A stretch of DNA of 35,759 nucleotides. Source: an uncultured Clostridia bacterium (GTDB lineage: Bacteria > Bacillota > Clostridia > Oscillospirales > Acutalibacteraceae). The notes under the pieces are model-generated. The model made no database searches, was not told the DNA's origin, and saw only the letters and a list, made by a program, of their open reading frames with translations. Of the stretch, positions 7,881 through 15,431 are shown in pieces. Position numbers and translations under genes: made by a program. Each line of letters starts with the position of its first letter. Positions within the stretch are counted from its first letter, which is position 1. The stretch is from positions 1 through 35,759 of the forward strand of contig CALWJA010000065.1 in NCBI GenBank assembly GCA_944380875.1, in the 5' to 3' direction.

Positions 7881-9158
7881 TCAATACAAGAGCATGACGG
7901 CGAGAAAACTGAAAGCCGTATATACTAAAAAGGTTATGCAGCCGGGATTTAAGAGGAAATTAAGCGCCCGGGTTCCCGGAACAAAAATATGTTCTGTTTT
8001 TGGAAGGGAGAAAAACCTTCTTTTCTTAAAAATGAGCAGGATCAAAGAGAAAAGACCCAATACTAAAATGGCAATGGTCGCCCAACTGGAAAAAGCATTG
8101 GCTACCGAAGTCCCCGCAGTAACCGCCAGCATGCTCCACACGCAGGAAATACCATTATTTACGAAGTGCACCCCTATGGGCACCCATATATTGTTGGTCT
8201 TTACCATCAGGAATCCCAATACTAACCCGCAAATCAACGCAAAGAGGGACTGCGCCATATTCCCATGGAAGAGAGCAAACAACACCGCAGAGGCTACAAC
8301 CGCAAATCCGTCTCCAAACCGGCGGAACATCCGCAGTATAACGCCCCTAAAAAAGAATTCTTCCACCAAAGGCGGCAGTATAGCCACAGAAAAGAAATAC
8401 AGCGCCTGTACCGCTGGTTCCCCTGTAACCTCATAGGAAGGGATTACCCCGCTATATCCCATGGACTGCTGCCACTGTATGACCCATTCGGCCGGAAAAT
8501 TCGCCAGTGTGCAAATAAACGCCCCAAAACAAATCCCCAGGATGACCGTTGAAACCGGCGTCTTTTCCGTCAGAACAGCTTCCTGCAGGCGGATGCCATG
8601 AAGTTTCAGCAGCAGATACGGCGGCAGCGCAAGCCCTATCAGATAGGCAAGGCTCTCTGCAAGGAAGAAAAACTCCATAGGGAGAAAAAACGCCGAAGAG
8701 CCTGTATTCCCCACTATACCAAAAGCATGAAGAAGCTGCGCCAGTATCTCCATAGTAGTGCTCATAAGAAGCGCTGCGGCTAGGAGAGTCCAACACACCC
8801 GGTTGGAGGCACGCCGCAAAAGCTTACCTTCCCATTTCCGCCGCGCCGTTTTGGGATCGGAAGGCATAGGCGTATACCCGCCCATCCCTGGAGCATACTG
8901 TTGTTTTTCCGGTTCCGGAGGAAAAACGCCCCAATGCAACATAGGGGTACTGACGAAATCACGTCGGGTACTTTCCTCGGGATTATGCCCCCCTTGGTGG
9001 AACGGGCCAGAAAAGGAAGACGGCGCCGAAAAATCCTCCTTTTCCCAGTTTTCCTGTTTCTTTATTTCCGGATCGCAAACCGTATCCCGGTAAAATCCAT
9101 TCTGCTGCATCTGCCCCGTTTCTTTCTTTGAAAAGCGGGGATCCATATACGGTTCCAT
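7881..9158 (-). CDS. CPBP-family intramembrane metalloprotease, 425 aa
   Basis: The C-terminal 300 residues contain about eight hydrophobic segments and the CPBP (Abi/CAAX protease and bacteriocin-processing) signature: PPLVEEFFFRG (Glu266-Glu267 ... Arg), FALFHGN (His298) and GVHFVNNG (His331, Asn335), the expected metal and catalytic residues. The first about 120 residues are soluble, Pro/Gly/Gln-rich and cytoplasmic, which is unusual because most family members start directly with membrane helices. ATG 9158 is preferred to ATG 9164 because AGAGGA then lies 6 bases upstream. Substrate unknown; relatives act in prenyl-protein processing, bacteriocin self-immunity or stress signalling. No bacteriocin genes are nearby, so a housekeeping role is more likely. 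Confidence 0.88.
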   Translation of the reverse strand: MEPYMDPRFSKKETGQMQQNGFYRDTVCDPEIKKQENWEKEDFSAPSSFSGPFHQGGHNPEESTRRDFVSTPMLHWGVFPPEPEKQQYAPGMGGYTPMPSDPKTARRKWEGKLLRRASNRVCWTLLAAALLMSTTMEILAQLLHAFGIVGNTGSSAFFLPMEFFFLAESLAYLIGLALPPYLLLKLHGIRLQEAVLTEKTPVSTVILGICFGAFICTLANFPAEWVIQWQQSMGYSGVIPSYEVTGEPAVQALYFFSVAILPPLVEEFFFRGVILRMFRRFGDGFAVVASAVLFALFHGNMAQSLFALICGLVLGFLMVKTNNIWVPIGVHFVNNGISCVWSMLAVTAGTSVANAFSSWATIAILVLGLFSLILLIFKKRRFFSLPKTEHIFVPGTRALNFLLNPGCITFLVYTAFSFLAVMLLY

Positions 9159-9486
9159 ACACATTCCTCTTTTCCGTAAACCGGCAGCTGGGGCTGCCGG
9201 GATATGCCCGATACTTTTCCCGATGCGTTTTTGGCCGCTCCGGGGGACCTGTTTATGTAAATAGGTATCCTGGTCTATCCAGTCTGTATGCTGTAGATTG
9301 TAACACAGATAGTGCTAAACCTGCAAGAGAAGGAAATTTTCATAAAATTTTTATGGCCAACGCCCTTCTTTTGCAGTATAATAAAAGAATCTGGGATTGC
9401 TTAACATTCCAGGCCGGCTGCTAAAAATAAACTTTGTAAATTTTAGCTGCCGCAGATAAAATTATAAAAAGACAGGATGTTTACCT
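9159..9486. other. Divergent spacer, no gene seen
   Basis: This 328-base spacer separates the CPBP gene (-) from the secreted membrane protein (+). It holds a short perfect hairpin (CCGGCAGC, TGGG loop, GCTGCCGG at 9181-9200) in the CPBP leader, a candidate minus-strand promoter at 9297-9326, and a TATAAT at 9377-9382 that could be the plus-strand -10, though no convincing -35 precedes it. Confidence 0.5.
9297..9326 (-). promoter_or_regulatory. Candidate promoter of the CPBP protease gene
   Basis: On the minus strand TTGCAG (9326-9321) and TACAAT (9302-9297) are 18 bases apart, giving a leader of roughly 130 bases that contains the hairpin at 9181-9200. Confidence 0.35.
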
Positions 9487-10905
9487 ATGAAACGATTTGC
9501 TTCCCTCTGTGCAGCCTTCCTTCTTTTGGTTTCCTCAGCTCTTCCCGTTTTTGCTGCGGGAGAAACCCAGGAAGAAAGTTCTGCTACAAACGCCGCTTCT
9601 GCAGCAGCGGAAGAAAGTACGGAATATACTATTCCGGAACTGAACATAAAGGTTACCATACCGGATTCTATGTATGTCTTTCAAAAGGATCAATTCAGCC
9701 TGAGCGATCCTGATATTTCCAAGGCAGGAATTACGGATCTGAATGAATTTTCCGAAAAGTTTTCCAAATATAACCTGTTGTTGGATGCAATCTCCGAGGA
9801 TGCTACCCTTGAGATCGGCTTCTATAAAAAGGAAACGGAAGAAACCCAATCCTATTATAATCTTCAGGATATGACGGAAGAAGAATATGAAGAATTCCTG
9901 AAAAAAATGGAACCGGATGCCGCCTATCAGGAAGAAAACAACCTGAGCATGCAGGTGGAAAATTACGATCATCCTGAGACCCGCTTTTTTGTCACTCGGA
10001 TAGAGGCGGAAAAAAGCGAAGCCTATAACCATTCTATCTCGGAAATCTGTTATGCGACCATCATAAACGGTTATACGCTCACAGTGGATGCTGTGGTGCT
10101 GGATGCAAAAATTTCCCCCGACCAGGAAGCCCTCATAAAACAGATTGTAGATACCATAGAGATCACCAAACTCATAGATAAATCGGAAGCCGCCCAGCTT
10201 TCCACTCAGCTTACCCCGCAGGATTATTTTACCGTCTTTGGTTCCCTCATCCTGATGGTTGGCGTTGTGGTTGCATTGATTGTTTCCCGTGCCTCCCGCA
10301 AGAAAGCGGAGCGTAACCGTCGGCTTTTGGCGGATAAACTGGCGCAATACCGTTTTGAGGAGCAGGAAAAACAGGAAAAAGCCGCAGAAGAAGGACGCAC
10401 GCTTCCCGAACCGGAGACGATCTGCAGCAATAAGACGGAATATTCCGAAGCCGCCGTGCGGAGTTTTGTCTCTTATCATTTTGGCCGCCGCAAAATGCCT
10501 ACCCTTATCATCTACACAGTTGTAGCTCTTGTGTTTATTCTGTTTGCCGCTTTTTCCAATATGGACGTGGTCATGCGTGTCTTAATGGCAGCCCTGGGAG
10601 TCATTATCCTTGGATGGGAATGCATGATGCCTAATAAACTGAAAAAAGCGCAGATGGCTCTGCTAAAAAGTTCGCAGAATAAATACAACGAATATTATTT
10701 CCATAAAAAAGATTTCCGTATAACCGGAATGCAGTCTTCCGCTTTGCATCCTTACTTCCAAATTATCTATTTGGGAGAAAACAAAGAGTATTTCTTCCTG
10801 TATTTCGGCGAACAAACTGCCTATTTTGTCTCCAAGGAAGGGTTTACCAATACAGACGCTGATTCTTTCCGTGATTTCATACGGGAACGTATCAAGCAGG
10901 CATAA
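9487..10905 (+). CDS. Secreted/membrane protein with YcxB-like C-terminal domain, 472 aa
   Basis: Residues 1-23 are a clear signal peptide (hydrophobic core FLLLVSSALP, cleavage near VFA-AG). An acidic, Ser/Glu-rich linker and an extracellular domain of about 200 residues follow, rich in E, Y and K. A transmembrane helix at about 247-267 (GSLILMVGVVVALIVS) leads to a highly charged cytoplasmic segment (about 270-312), then two more hydrophobic segments (339-357 and 363-378). The last 80 residues (FRITGMQSS..., YFLYFGEQTAYFVSKEGF) resemble the YcxB-like domain found at the C-terminus of small Clostridial membrane proteins. Function is unknown. The layout of an outside sensor-like domain joined to a cytoplasmic YcxB-like module suggests signal reception, but that is inference. 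It is monocistronic, closed by the terminator at 10927. Confidence 0.75.
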   Translation: MKRFASLCAAFLLLVSSALPVFAAGETQEESSATNAASAAAEESTEYTIPELNIKVTIPDSMYVFQKDQFSLSDPDISKAGITDLNEFSEKFSKYNLLLDAISEDATLEIGFYKKETEETQSYYNLQDMTEEEYEEFLKKMEPDAAYQEENNLSMQVENYDHPETRFFVTRIEAEKSEAYNHSISEICYATIINGYTLTVDAVVLDAKISPDQEALIKQIVDTIEITKLIDKSEAAQLSTQLTPQDYFTVFGSLILMVGVVVALIVSRASRKKAERNRRLLADKLAQYRFEEQEKQEKAAEEGRTLPEPETICSNKTEYSEAAVRSFVSYHFGRRKMPTLIIYTVVALVFILFAAFSNMDVVMRVLMAALGVIILGWECMMPNKLKKAQMALLKSSQNKYNEYYFHKKDFRITGMQSSALHPYFQIIYLGENKEYFFLYFGEQTAYFVSKEGFTNTDADSFRDFIRERIKQA

Positions 10906-10926
10906 TATTTTCGGCAATCTTTCTGC

Positions 10927-10970
10927 TCAGCCCCGGCTATCTTATTGCGGCCGGGGCTGATTTTATTTTT
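10927..10970 (+). terminator. Rho-independent terminator
   Basis: TCAGCCCCGGC (10927-10937) pairs perfectly with GCCGGGGCTGA (10950-10960) around a 12-base loop, followed by TTTTATTTTT. Confidence 0.9.
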
Positions 10971-11055
10971 CATCCCCTAGAATTGCATTTTCTATGAAAA
11001 AATGGATAAAAACGGCACAAGATAATGCTGTTTCCCCTTTTCCCCAGGTTTCGTC

Positions 11056-11084
11056 TTGACTGCCTTTGGGATTGGCCGTATAAT
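11056..11084 (+). promoter_or_regulatory. Promoter of the DegV-family gene
   Basis: TTGACT (11056-11061) and a perfect TATAAT (11079-11084) are separated by 17 bases. Transcription should begin near 11091, leaving a leader of about 148 bases before the ATG at 11239. Confidence 0.7.
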
Positions 11085-11090
11085 CGTAAT

Positions 11091-11238
11091 TGGAATTAGA
11101 TGATTTAGTTTTTAAATCCAAATTATTTGATGTTAAAGAATAAACCTGCTAAATTAAGCAAATTCCCTTCTTTGGGTAACCCAAGCAAGCCTCTCTTTTT
11201 GCAGGCGTTAAGATCTTTATAGAAAATGGAGAATCAAT
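11091..11238 (+). promoter_or_regulatory. Long structured 5' leader of the DegV-family gene
   Basis: The leader contains a closing pair CCTGC (11145-11149) with GCAGG (11201-11205). Inside are a small GCT...AGC pairing (11148-11159) and a TTGGG-TAA-CCCAA hairpin (11172-11184). GGAG lies just before the start codon. It matches no riboswitch class that I can recall with confidence, and no terminator hairpin is visible inside it. Confidence 0.35.
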
Positions 11239-12090
11239 ATGAACCGAGAAAAAGTTGCTATTCTTGTCGATTCCGGATGTGATGTTCCGCAGAACCTAAG
11301 GGAACAGCATGATATCCGTGTACTTCCCCTGAAAATTCTATATCCAGAGGGGGAATATCTGGACCAGGTAACCATTACGGCCCAGCAGGTTTACAGCCGT
11401 TTCCCGGAAACGCCGAAAACCTCCCTTCCCGATGGGGAAACCATCCTGCATGCATTGGATCAGGCAAAAGCGGACGGCTATGAAAAAGCTTTGGTTGTAT
11501 GCATATCCTCCGGCCTGTCGGGAACCTATTCTCTGATCCGCACTGTCTGTGGGGAATATGAGGGAATGGAAACCTTTGTGCTGGATACAAAAAACATTTC
11601 CATCGGCAGCGGCATGCTGGCCCTTTTAGCCGCCCGTTGGCTGGAACAGGGGATGAGCTGGTCCGCCCTTCTGGACGAGCTGCCGAAACAGATCAAGAAT
11701 TCCAAAGTGTTTTTCTGTGTAGATACCTTGGAATACCTCCGCAAAGGGGGAAGGCTGGGTCTGGTTGCCGCCGTTATGGGAACGGCTCTGAAACTGAAGC
11801 CTATTATTTCCTGTAACGAAGATGGGGTTTACTATATTGCGGGCAAAACCCTGGGAAGAAAACAGTCTATCGACAGGCTTCTCAAAATGGCGGCAGCCTT
11901 TGCAGGGAATACGGATCCCTGCGGCCTGGCCGTTATGAATGGGGCCGCCCCGGAAGAAGCTCACGCTCTCCGCGCCCCGCTGGAAAAAATGGTTCCTCTC
12001 GGGCGCGTCCTGGCCGAAGGGCAGATCAGCCCTGCTCTTGTTGTGCATACCGGCCCGGGGCTTTTGGGAATCGGGGTTTTAAAGCGCTGA
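11239..12090 (+). CDS. DegV family protein (fatty-acid-binding, FakB-like), 283 aa
   Basis: DegV/FakB proteins bind a fatty acid and present it to a kinase (FakA) that makes acyl-phosphate for phospholipid synthesis; whether this copy partners with a FakA cannot be told, since none lies in the window. The family marks are present: the opening VAILVDSGCDVP, the TSLP segment (residues 61-64), the lipid-carboxylate-binding SSGLSGTY loop (90-97), DTKNISIGSGM, and EYLRKGGRLG in the second domain. Length is typical. The protein is cytoplasmic. It is transcribed alone from a good promoter with an unusually long leader, and closed by a 13-bp hairpin at 12168. Confidence 0.92.
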   Translation: MNREKVAILVDSGCDVPQNLREQHDIRVLPLKILYPEGEYLDQVTITAQQVYSRFPETPKTSLPDGETILHALDQAKADGYEKALVVCISSGLSGTYSLIRTVCGEYEGMETFVLDTKNISIGSGMLALLAARWLEQGMSWSALLDELPKQIKNSKVFFCVDTLEYLRKGGRLGLVAAVMGTALKLKPIISCNEDGVYYIAGKTLGRKQSIDRLLKMAAAFAGNTDPCGLAVMNGAAPEEAHALRAPLEKMVPLGRVLAEGQISPALVVHTGPGLLGIGVLKR

Positions 12091-12167
12091 AAAATTTTTT
12101 AAAGTCTCTTAAGAGCAAAAAGGGCCGAAAGGGCGTTTCTGCCCCATCTACACAAGGATAGTTTCAT

Positions 12168-12202
12168 AAGGGGAAAGGCCAGTTGGCCTTTCCCCTTATT
12201 TG
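12168..12202 (+). terminator. Terminator hairpin after the DegV-family gene
   Basis: A perfect 13-bp stem (AAGGGGAAAGGCC at 12168-12180, AGTT loop, complement at 12185-12197) is followed by only a weak T tract (ATTTG). Confidence 0.65.
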
Positions 12203-12221
12203 CGCTCCCCGGTAAAAGCCA

Positions 12222-12250
12222 TTGAACCCGCCGGATACATGCTGTATGAT
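12222..12250 (+). promoter_or_regulatory. Promoter of the alkyltransferase gene
   Basis: TTGAAC (12222-12227) and TATGAT (12245-12250) are 17 bases apart, directly after the preceding terminator and about 57 bases before the likely TTG start. Confidence 0.6.
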
Positions 12251-12306
12251 ACATATATGTCCTTTTGAAAAGGGACGAGGAAAACAGAAAATCGGGAGTG
12301 GGCATT

Positions 12307-12831
12307 TTGCAATACATAAACCAATACGATTCTCCTTTGGGCACAATCACCTTGGCAGGGGACGGGGAAAAACTTACAGGCCTTTGGTTTAACGGTCAGA
12401 AATATTTTGGAAGCACCCTTTTGGGAGAACCTTCCAAACAGGATCTTCCTGTTTTTCGAAAGACACGGGAATGGCTCGATCTATATTTTCAGGGAATTCC
12501 TCCCGCCTTTACTCCGGAAATTTGTCTTTTGGGATCCCCTTTCCGGCAGAAGGTATGGGAGGTCCTGCGGCAGATTCCCTATGGGGAAACCATGACCTAC
12601 GGGCAGATTGCCGCCCTGCTTTTTCCCGAAAGCGAGCATAAAAGTATGTATGCAAGGGCTGTAGGCGGTGCGGTGGCTCATAACCCGATTTCCATTATCA
12701 TCCCATGCCACAGAGTGACCGGAACCGGCGGCCGGCTCACCGGCTATGCCGGGGGCGTGGAAAGAAAAAGCTGTTTGCTGCATTTGGAACAATTGGGCCT
12801 GCAAAAGTGTGCGGCCCACGGGAACCCTTAA
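12307..12831 (+). CDS. ogt: Methylated-DNA--protein-cysteine S-methyltransferase, 174 aa
   Basis: A suicide repair enzyme that moves the alkyl group from O6-alkylguanine (and O4-alkylthymine) to its own cysteine. The active-site motif I-I-P-C-H-R-V (Cys134) is intact, preceded by the helix-turn-helix segment IPYGETMTYGQIA and the AVGGAVAHNP stretch and followed by GGRLTGYAGG. The N-terminal domain begins QYINQYDSPLGTITLAGDG, the normal start of Ogt-type enzymes. TTG at 12307 is preferred because GGGAG lies 8 bases upstream and the upstream in-frame residues do not fit the family; TTG 12265 and GTG 12298 are alternatives. No Ada-type regulatory domain is present. The AEC transporter 85 bases downstream may be co-transcribed, as no terminator is seen between them. 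Confidence 0.93.
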   Translation: MQYINQYDSPLGTITLAGDGEKLTGLWFNGQKYFGSTLLGEPSKQDLPVFRKTREWLDLYFQGIPPAFTPEICLLGSPFRQKVWEVLRQIPYGETMTYGQIAALLFPESEHKSMYARAVGGAVAHNPISIIIPCHRVTGTGGRLTGYAGGVERKSCLLHLEQLGLQKCAAHGNP

Positions 12832-12915
12832 TTATTCGCTGCAATACCGTAATTTTTGGGGATGGAAATCTACTACTATAGCTTTAGGGTAATTTATTGT
12901 TTGGAGGCTTTTTCT

Positions 12916-13860
12916 ATGGATAACCTTATTTTCAGTCTCAATGCCACAATGCCTATCTTTTTTACCATGCTTATCGGTCTTGCGCTGAAAAAGCTGGGGC
13001 TATTCAGCGACGGTTTTGTTTCCGTGCTGAATAAATTTGTATTTACAGTGGCCTTGCCTGCCCTTCTTTTCCAGGACATCAGTTCTGCAGATTTTTACGA
13101 TGTTTGGGATGGGAAATTCGCCCTGTTCTGCTTTGTTGTGACCTTGGTCTGCATTTTCGCGGCTATGGGGCTTTCTTTTCTTCTAAAAAACAAGGCGCAA
13201 CAGGGAGAATTCATTCAGGCCTCCTACCGCAGCTCGGCCGCCATTTTAGGGATTGCGTTCATTCAGAACATCTATGGATACGCGGGCATGGCCCCTCTGA
13301 TGATTATTGCCACTGTGCCCCTTTATAATGTAATGGCTGTGGTCACCCTGAGCTTTTTCAGGCCCAACCGAGGAAAGCTCAGCAAAGACCTCCTTCTTTC
13401 CACCCTGAAAGGCATTCTTACAAATCCCATCATTCTGGGTATTCTGGCAGGCATGGCCTGGTCGGTTCTGCAGATTCCAAAACCTGTGATTTTGGATAAA
13501 ACCGTCCAAAACCTGGGATGCCTGGCCACTCCTCTGGGGCTGATGGCCATGGGGGCCAGTTTTGATTACAGAAAAGCTTTTTCCAATATCCGGCCCGCCC
13601 TCTGCTCCAGTGCCCTAAAGCTTATCGTATTCTGCGCCGTGTTTTTGCCCCTGGCCGTTTTCTTCGGATTCCGGCAGGAGGCTCTTATAGCTATCCTGGT
13701 AATGCTGGGGTCCTCCACCACCGTAAGCTGCTTTATTATGGCAAAAAACATGGGCTACGAAGGAACCCTGACTTCCAGCGTCATTATGATTACCACTCTT
13801 TTCAGCGCCTTTACCCTAACAGGATGGCTCTTTCTTCTGAAAACCCTGGCTCTCATCTGA
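12916..13860 (+). CDS. AEC-family (auxin efflux carrier-like) transporter, 314 aa
   Basis: An integral membrane protein with about ten predicted helices in two halves separated by a short soluble stretch near residues 155-175, as in the AEC/bile-acid-arsenite-riboflavin transporter superfamily. Typical segments are the opening ATMPIFFTMLIGLALKKLG, the YRSSAAILGIAFIQNIYG region, PIILGILAGMAWS, and the final GSSTTVSCFIMAKNMG with its crossover-like SSTT. The start is the ATG at 12916, with TTGGAGG upstream; an ATG at 12856 has no ribosome site. Bacterial relatives export malate, malonate or other small organic acids, but nothing here identifies the substrate. Confidence 0.9.
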   Translation: MDNLIFSLNATMPIFFTMLIGLALKKLGLFSDGFVSVLNKFVFTVALPALLFQDISSADFYDVWDGKFALFCFVVTLVCIFAAMGLSFLLKNKAQQGEFIQASYRSSAAILGIAFIQNIYGYAGMAPLMIIATVPLYNVMAVVTLSFFRPNRGKLSKDLLLSTLKGILTNPIILGILAGMAWSVLQIPKPVILDKTVQNLGCLATPLGLMAMGASFDYRKAFSNIRPALCSSALKLIVFCAVFLPLAVFFGFRQEALIAILVMLGSSTTVSCFIMAKNMGYEGTLTSSVIMITTLFSAFTLTGWLFLLKTLALI

Positions 13861-14012
13861 AAAGTATACCCTGGGATTCCTCTTTACCGGAAGCATTTGG
13901 AAATGTAACTGCCTGCATAAAAATTTTTTAGGATGGATGAAAGGATCTTCTGTTTCCATTCGTTTTATAGGCAGAAAAGGCAGTGCTGCAATAAAAGTAT
14001 GGAGGAATGCAT

Positions 14013-14288
14013 ATGATTCAAAAAATATTGTCCTGTATTTTTGCCGGAATTTTAACGTTTTCTTTGCCGGCAGCCGGCGCTTTCGGAGCGTTCACAGCAA
14101 ACGAAGACGGTTTGCAAAACGCCAATTCCAGTTCCGGCATTGCATATAAAACTGGCTCCTGCCCCAGCTTTTCCGATGAGGACGGAGACGGCGTCTGCGA
14201 TCTATGCCCCTATGGCGGCGAGCGCCCCCAGGATGGCACCAGAATGCAGGAGAGGCAAGGCAGAAGAAACAGCAAGGGAAACAACTGA
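14013..14288 (+). CDS. Small secreted protein with an EDGDG/Cys motif, 91 aa
   Basis: Start at the second ATG of ATGCATATG because GGAGG is then 7 bases upstream. A signal peptide is clear (SCIFAGILTFSLPAAGAFGA). The mature part is short and polar and contains CPSFSDEDGDGVCDLCP, an acidic D-x-D-x-D-like loop flanked by cysteines that resembles one calcium-binding thrombospondin-type-3 or EF-like repeat, then a basic, Gln/Arg/Asn-rich tail. No full domain is recognised. It ends 55 bases before the RsgI-like gene and is likely co-transcribed, suggesting a linked envelope role. It could also be the remnant of a longer secreted protein, since the frame stops abruptly after the motif. Confidence 0.6.
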   Translation: MIQKILSCIFAGILTFSLPAAGAFGAFTANEDGLQNANSSSGIAYKTGSCPSFSDEDGDGVCDLCPYGGERPQDGTRMQERQGRRNSKGNN

Positions 14289-14343
14289 AACAGATTTGGA
14301 TCGGGGAAGAAAAATTCTCGAAAAAAGCTTGGAGGCGATGAAG

Positions 14344-15192
14344 ATGCAGGAAAAGATTAAAGCCGCTTTCAGCTCGATCCATGCCGACCCATCCCTGCGC
14401 TTCAAAACCGAAAGGGCGATAGAGGAAAAGCTCTGCCGCCTTAAGAAAAAATCTCATAGAGCCAGGCGTCTTGCCCCTGTTTTAGCCTGTTTAGTTCTAT
14501 GTGTGCTGGGAATCGCCGGGTATATTTCCTATTCCACGCCGGTGGCTGCCATCAGTCTGGATATAAACCCCTCCATTGAGCTGGAAATCAACCGGTATGA
14601 CCGGGTAATCGCCATTAACGGCTACAACAGCGACGGCGCCAGCCTGGCGAAGGAAGTGCCGGAAATTAAGAATATGAAATATACGGATGCTGTCCAGACC
14701 ATACTGGAAAATGAAAGGATTGTTTCCTGCCTTAACGCAGGGGACATTTTAGAAATTACCGTTTCAGGCAGTTCAGAACAGACCGCCAAGACCATGCAGG
14801 AATGTATCTCCGCGGAAACAACTGCCGACCCCAACTACATCTATTGTTCCGCTGGGCAGAAAGAAATTGCCGCCGCCCACGCTTTAGGCGTTTCCTTTGG
14901 AAAATACCGGCTCTTGCTTCAATTGCTGGAAACAGATCCTGGGCTTACCATGGAAGATGTGCAGGGGCTTTCCATGAGGGAACTTAGGAAACGGTTGGAA
15001 AGCAGCCTTTCCGGCGAAGAAGCTTCCGAAAGTAATGGGGAAAACGGCGGAAACGGAAACGGGGGGCAATACGGCAACGGAAATGGAAATTATGGAAACT
15101 GCAGCGGAAGCGGTGCGGGAACCGGCAGTGGAGGCGGGAATCCATATGGTAACCACACTGGAAAAGGCAATGGATACGGAAATAAATCCTGA
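14344..15192 (+). CDS. RsgI-like transmembrane anti-sigma-type protein, 282 aa
   Basis: Two ATGs follow GGAGG; the one at 14344 has the proper 8-base spacing. A basic cytoplasmic N-terminus of about 42 residues precedes one transmembrane helix (about 43-63, LAPVLACLVLCVLGIAGYI). The extracellular side then reads VAAISLDINPSIELEINRYDRVI, the hallmark of the RsgI central domain, followed by about 130 residues of that domain. The last about 60 residues are Gly/Asn/Ser-rich low complexity. RsgI proteins hold sigma-I factors and sense polysaccharides or envelope stress through the outer domain. Here the N-terminus is short, no sigI gene is in the window, and no carbohydrate-binding module is visible. 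The partner, if any, must be encoded elsewhere. Confidence 0.82.
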   Translation: MQEKIKAAFSSIHADPSLRFKTERAIEEKLCRLKKKSHRARRLAPVLACLVLCVLGIAGYISYSTPVAAISLDINPSIELEINRYDRVIAINGYNSDGASLAKEVPEIKNMKYTDAVQTILENERIVSCLNAGDILEITVSGSSEQTAKTMQECISAETTADPNYIYCSAGQKEIAAAHALGVSFGKYRLLLQLLETDPGLTMEDVQGLSMRELRKRLESSLSGEEASESNGENGGNGNGGQYGNGNGNYGNCSGSGAGTGSGGGNPYGNHTGKGNGYGNKS

Positions 15193-15383
15193 TCTTTGCC
15201 AAAATATCCAAAGTTTTGTTTAGAGTATACGTATTGTATAATTCATAAATTATATATTATAAGTATAAAGTAAAACTGAAAAGAGAACCAGTGTATCTCC
15301 CTTATTTTATAGTGTACCTTTTGGCTCTTTTGCGGTTTCGGGGAGATTTCCGCTTTTTTATTACGGCTTTTAAATACAAAACA
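15193..15383. other. AT-rich spacer after the RsgI-like gene, no gene seen
   Basis: The first 100 bases are very AT-rich. GCGG-N14-CCGC followed by TTTTTTA (about 15334-15362) may be a weak terminator for the RsgI-like gene, but its stem is only 4 bp. Confidence 0.3.
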
Positions 15384-15428
15384 AAAAGAGGCAGAATGCT
15401 CACCCGGAGCATTCTGCCTCCTTTTTTC
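15384..15428. terminator. Bidirectional terminator
   Basis: GAGGCAGAATGCTC (15388-15401) and its perfect complement (15407-15420) enclose a 5-base loop, with AAAAA on the left and CTTTTTT on the right. It ends the maf transcript (-) and backs up termination on the plus strand. Confidence 0.9.
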
Positions 15429-15431
15429 TTT

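Noticed and set aside
7881-9158. CPBP protease as part of a bacteriocin or phage-abortive system
   Set aside because: No bacteriocin precursor, ABC exporter or toxin gene is nearby; neighbours are housekeeping genes.
11091-11238. Cyclic-di-GMP or another known riboswitch in the DegV-family leader
   Set aside because: Only scattered resemblance (GCAAA, GCAAGCC) without the required stems and tetraloop/receptor; left as an unassigned leader.
14160-14220. EDGDG motif as a dockerin (cellulosome) module
   Set aside because: Only one partial loop is present and the duplicated dockerin segment with its flanking helices is missing.
15040-15192. Repetitive Gly/Asn codons as a possible DNA repeat array
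   Set aside because: It is the low-complexity C-terminal tail of the RsgI-like protein; units are irregular and in frame.
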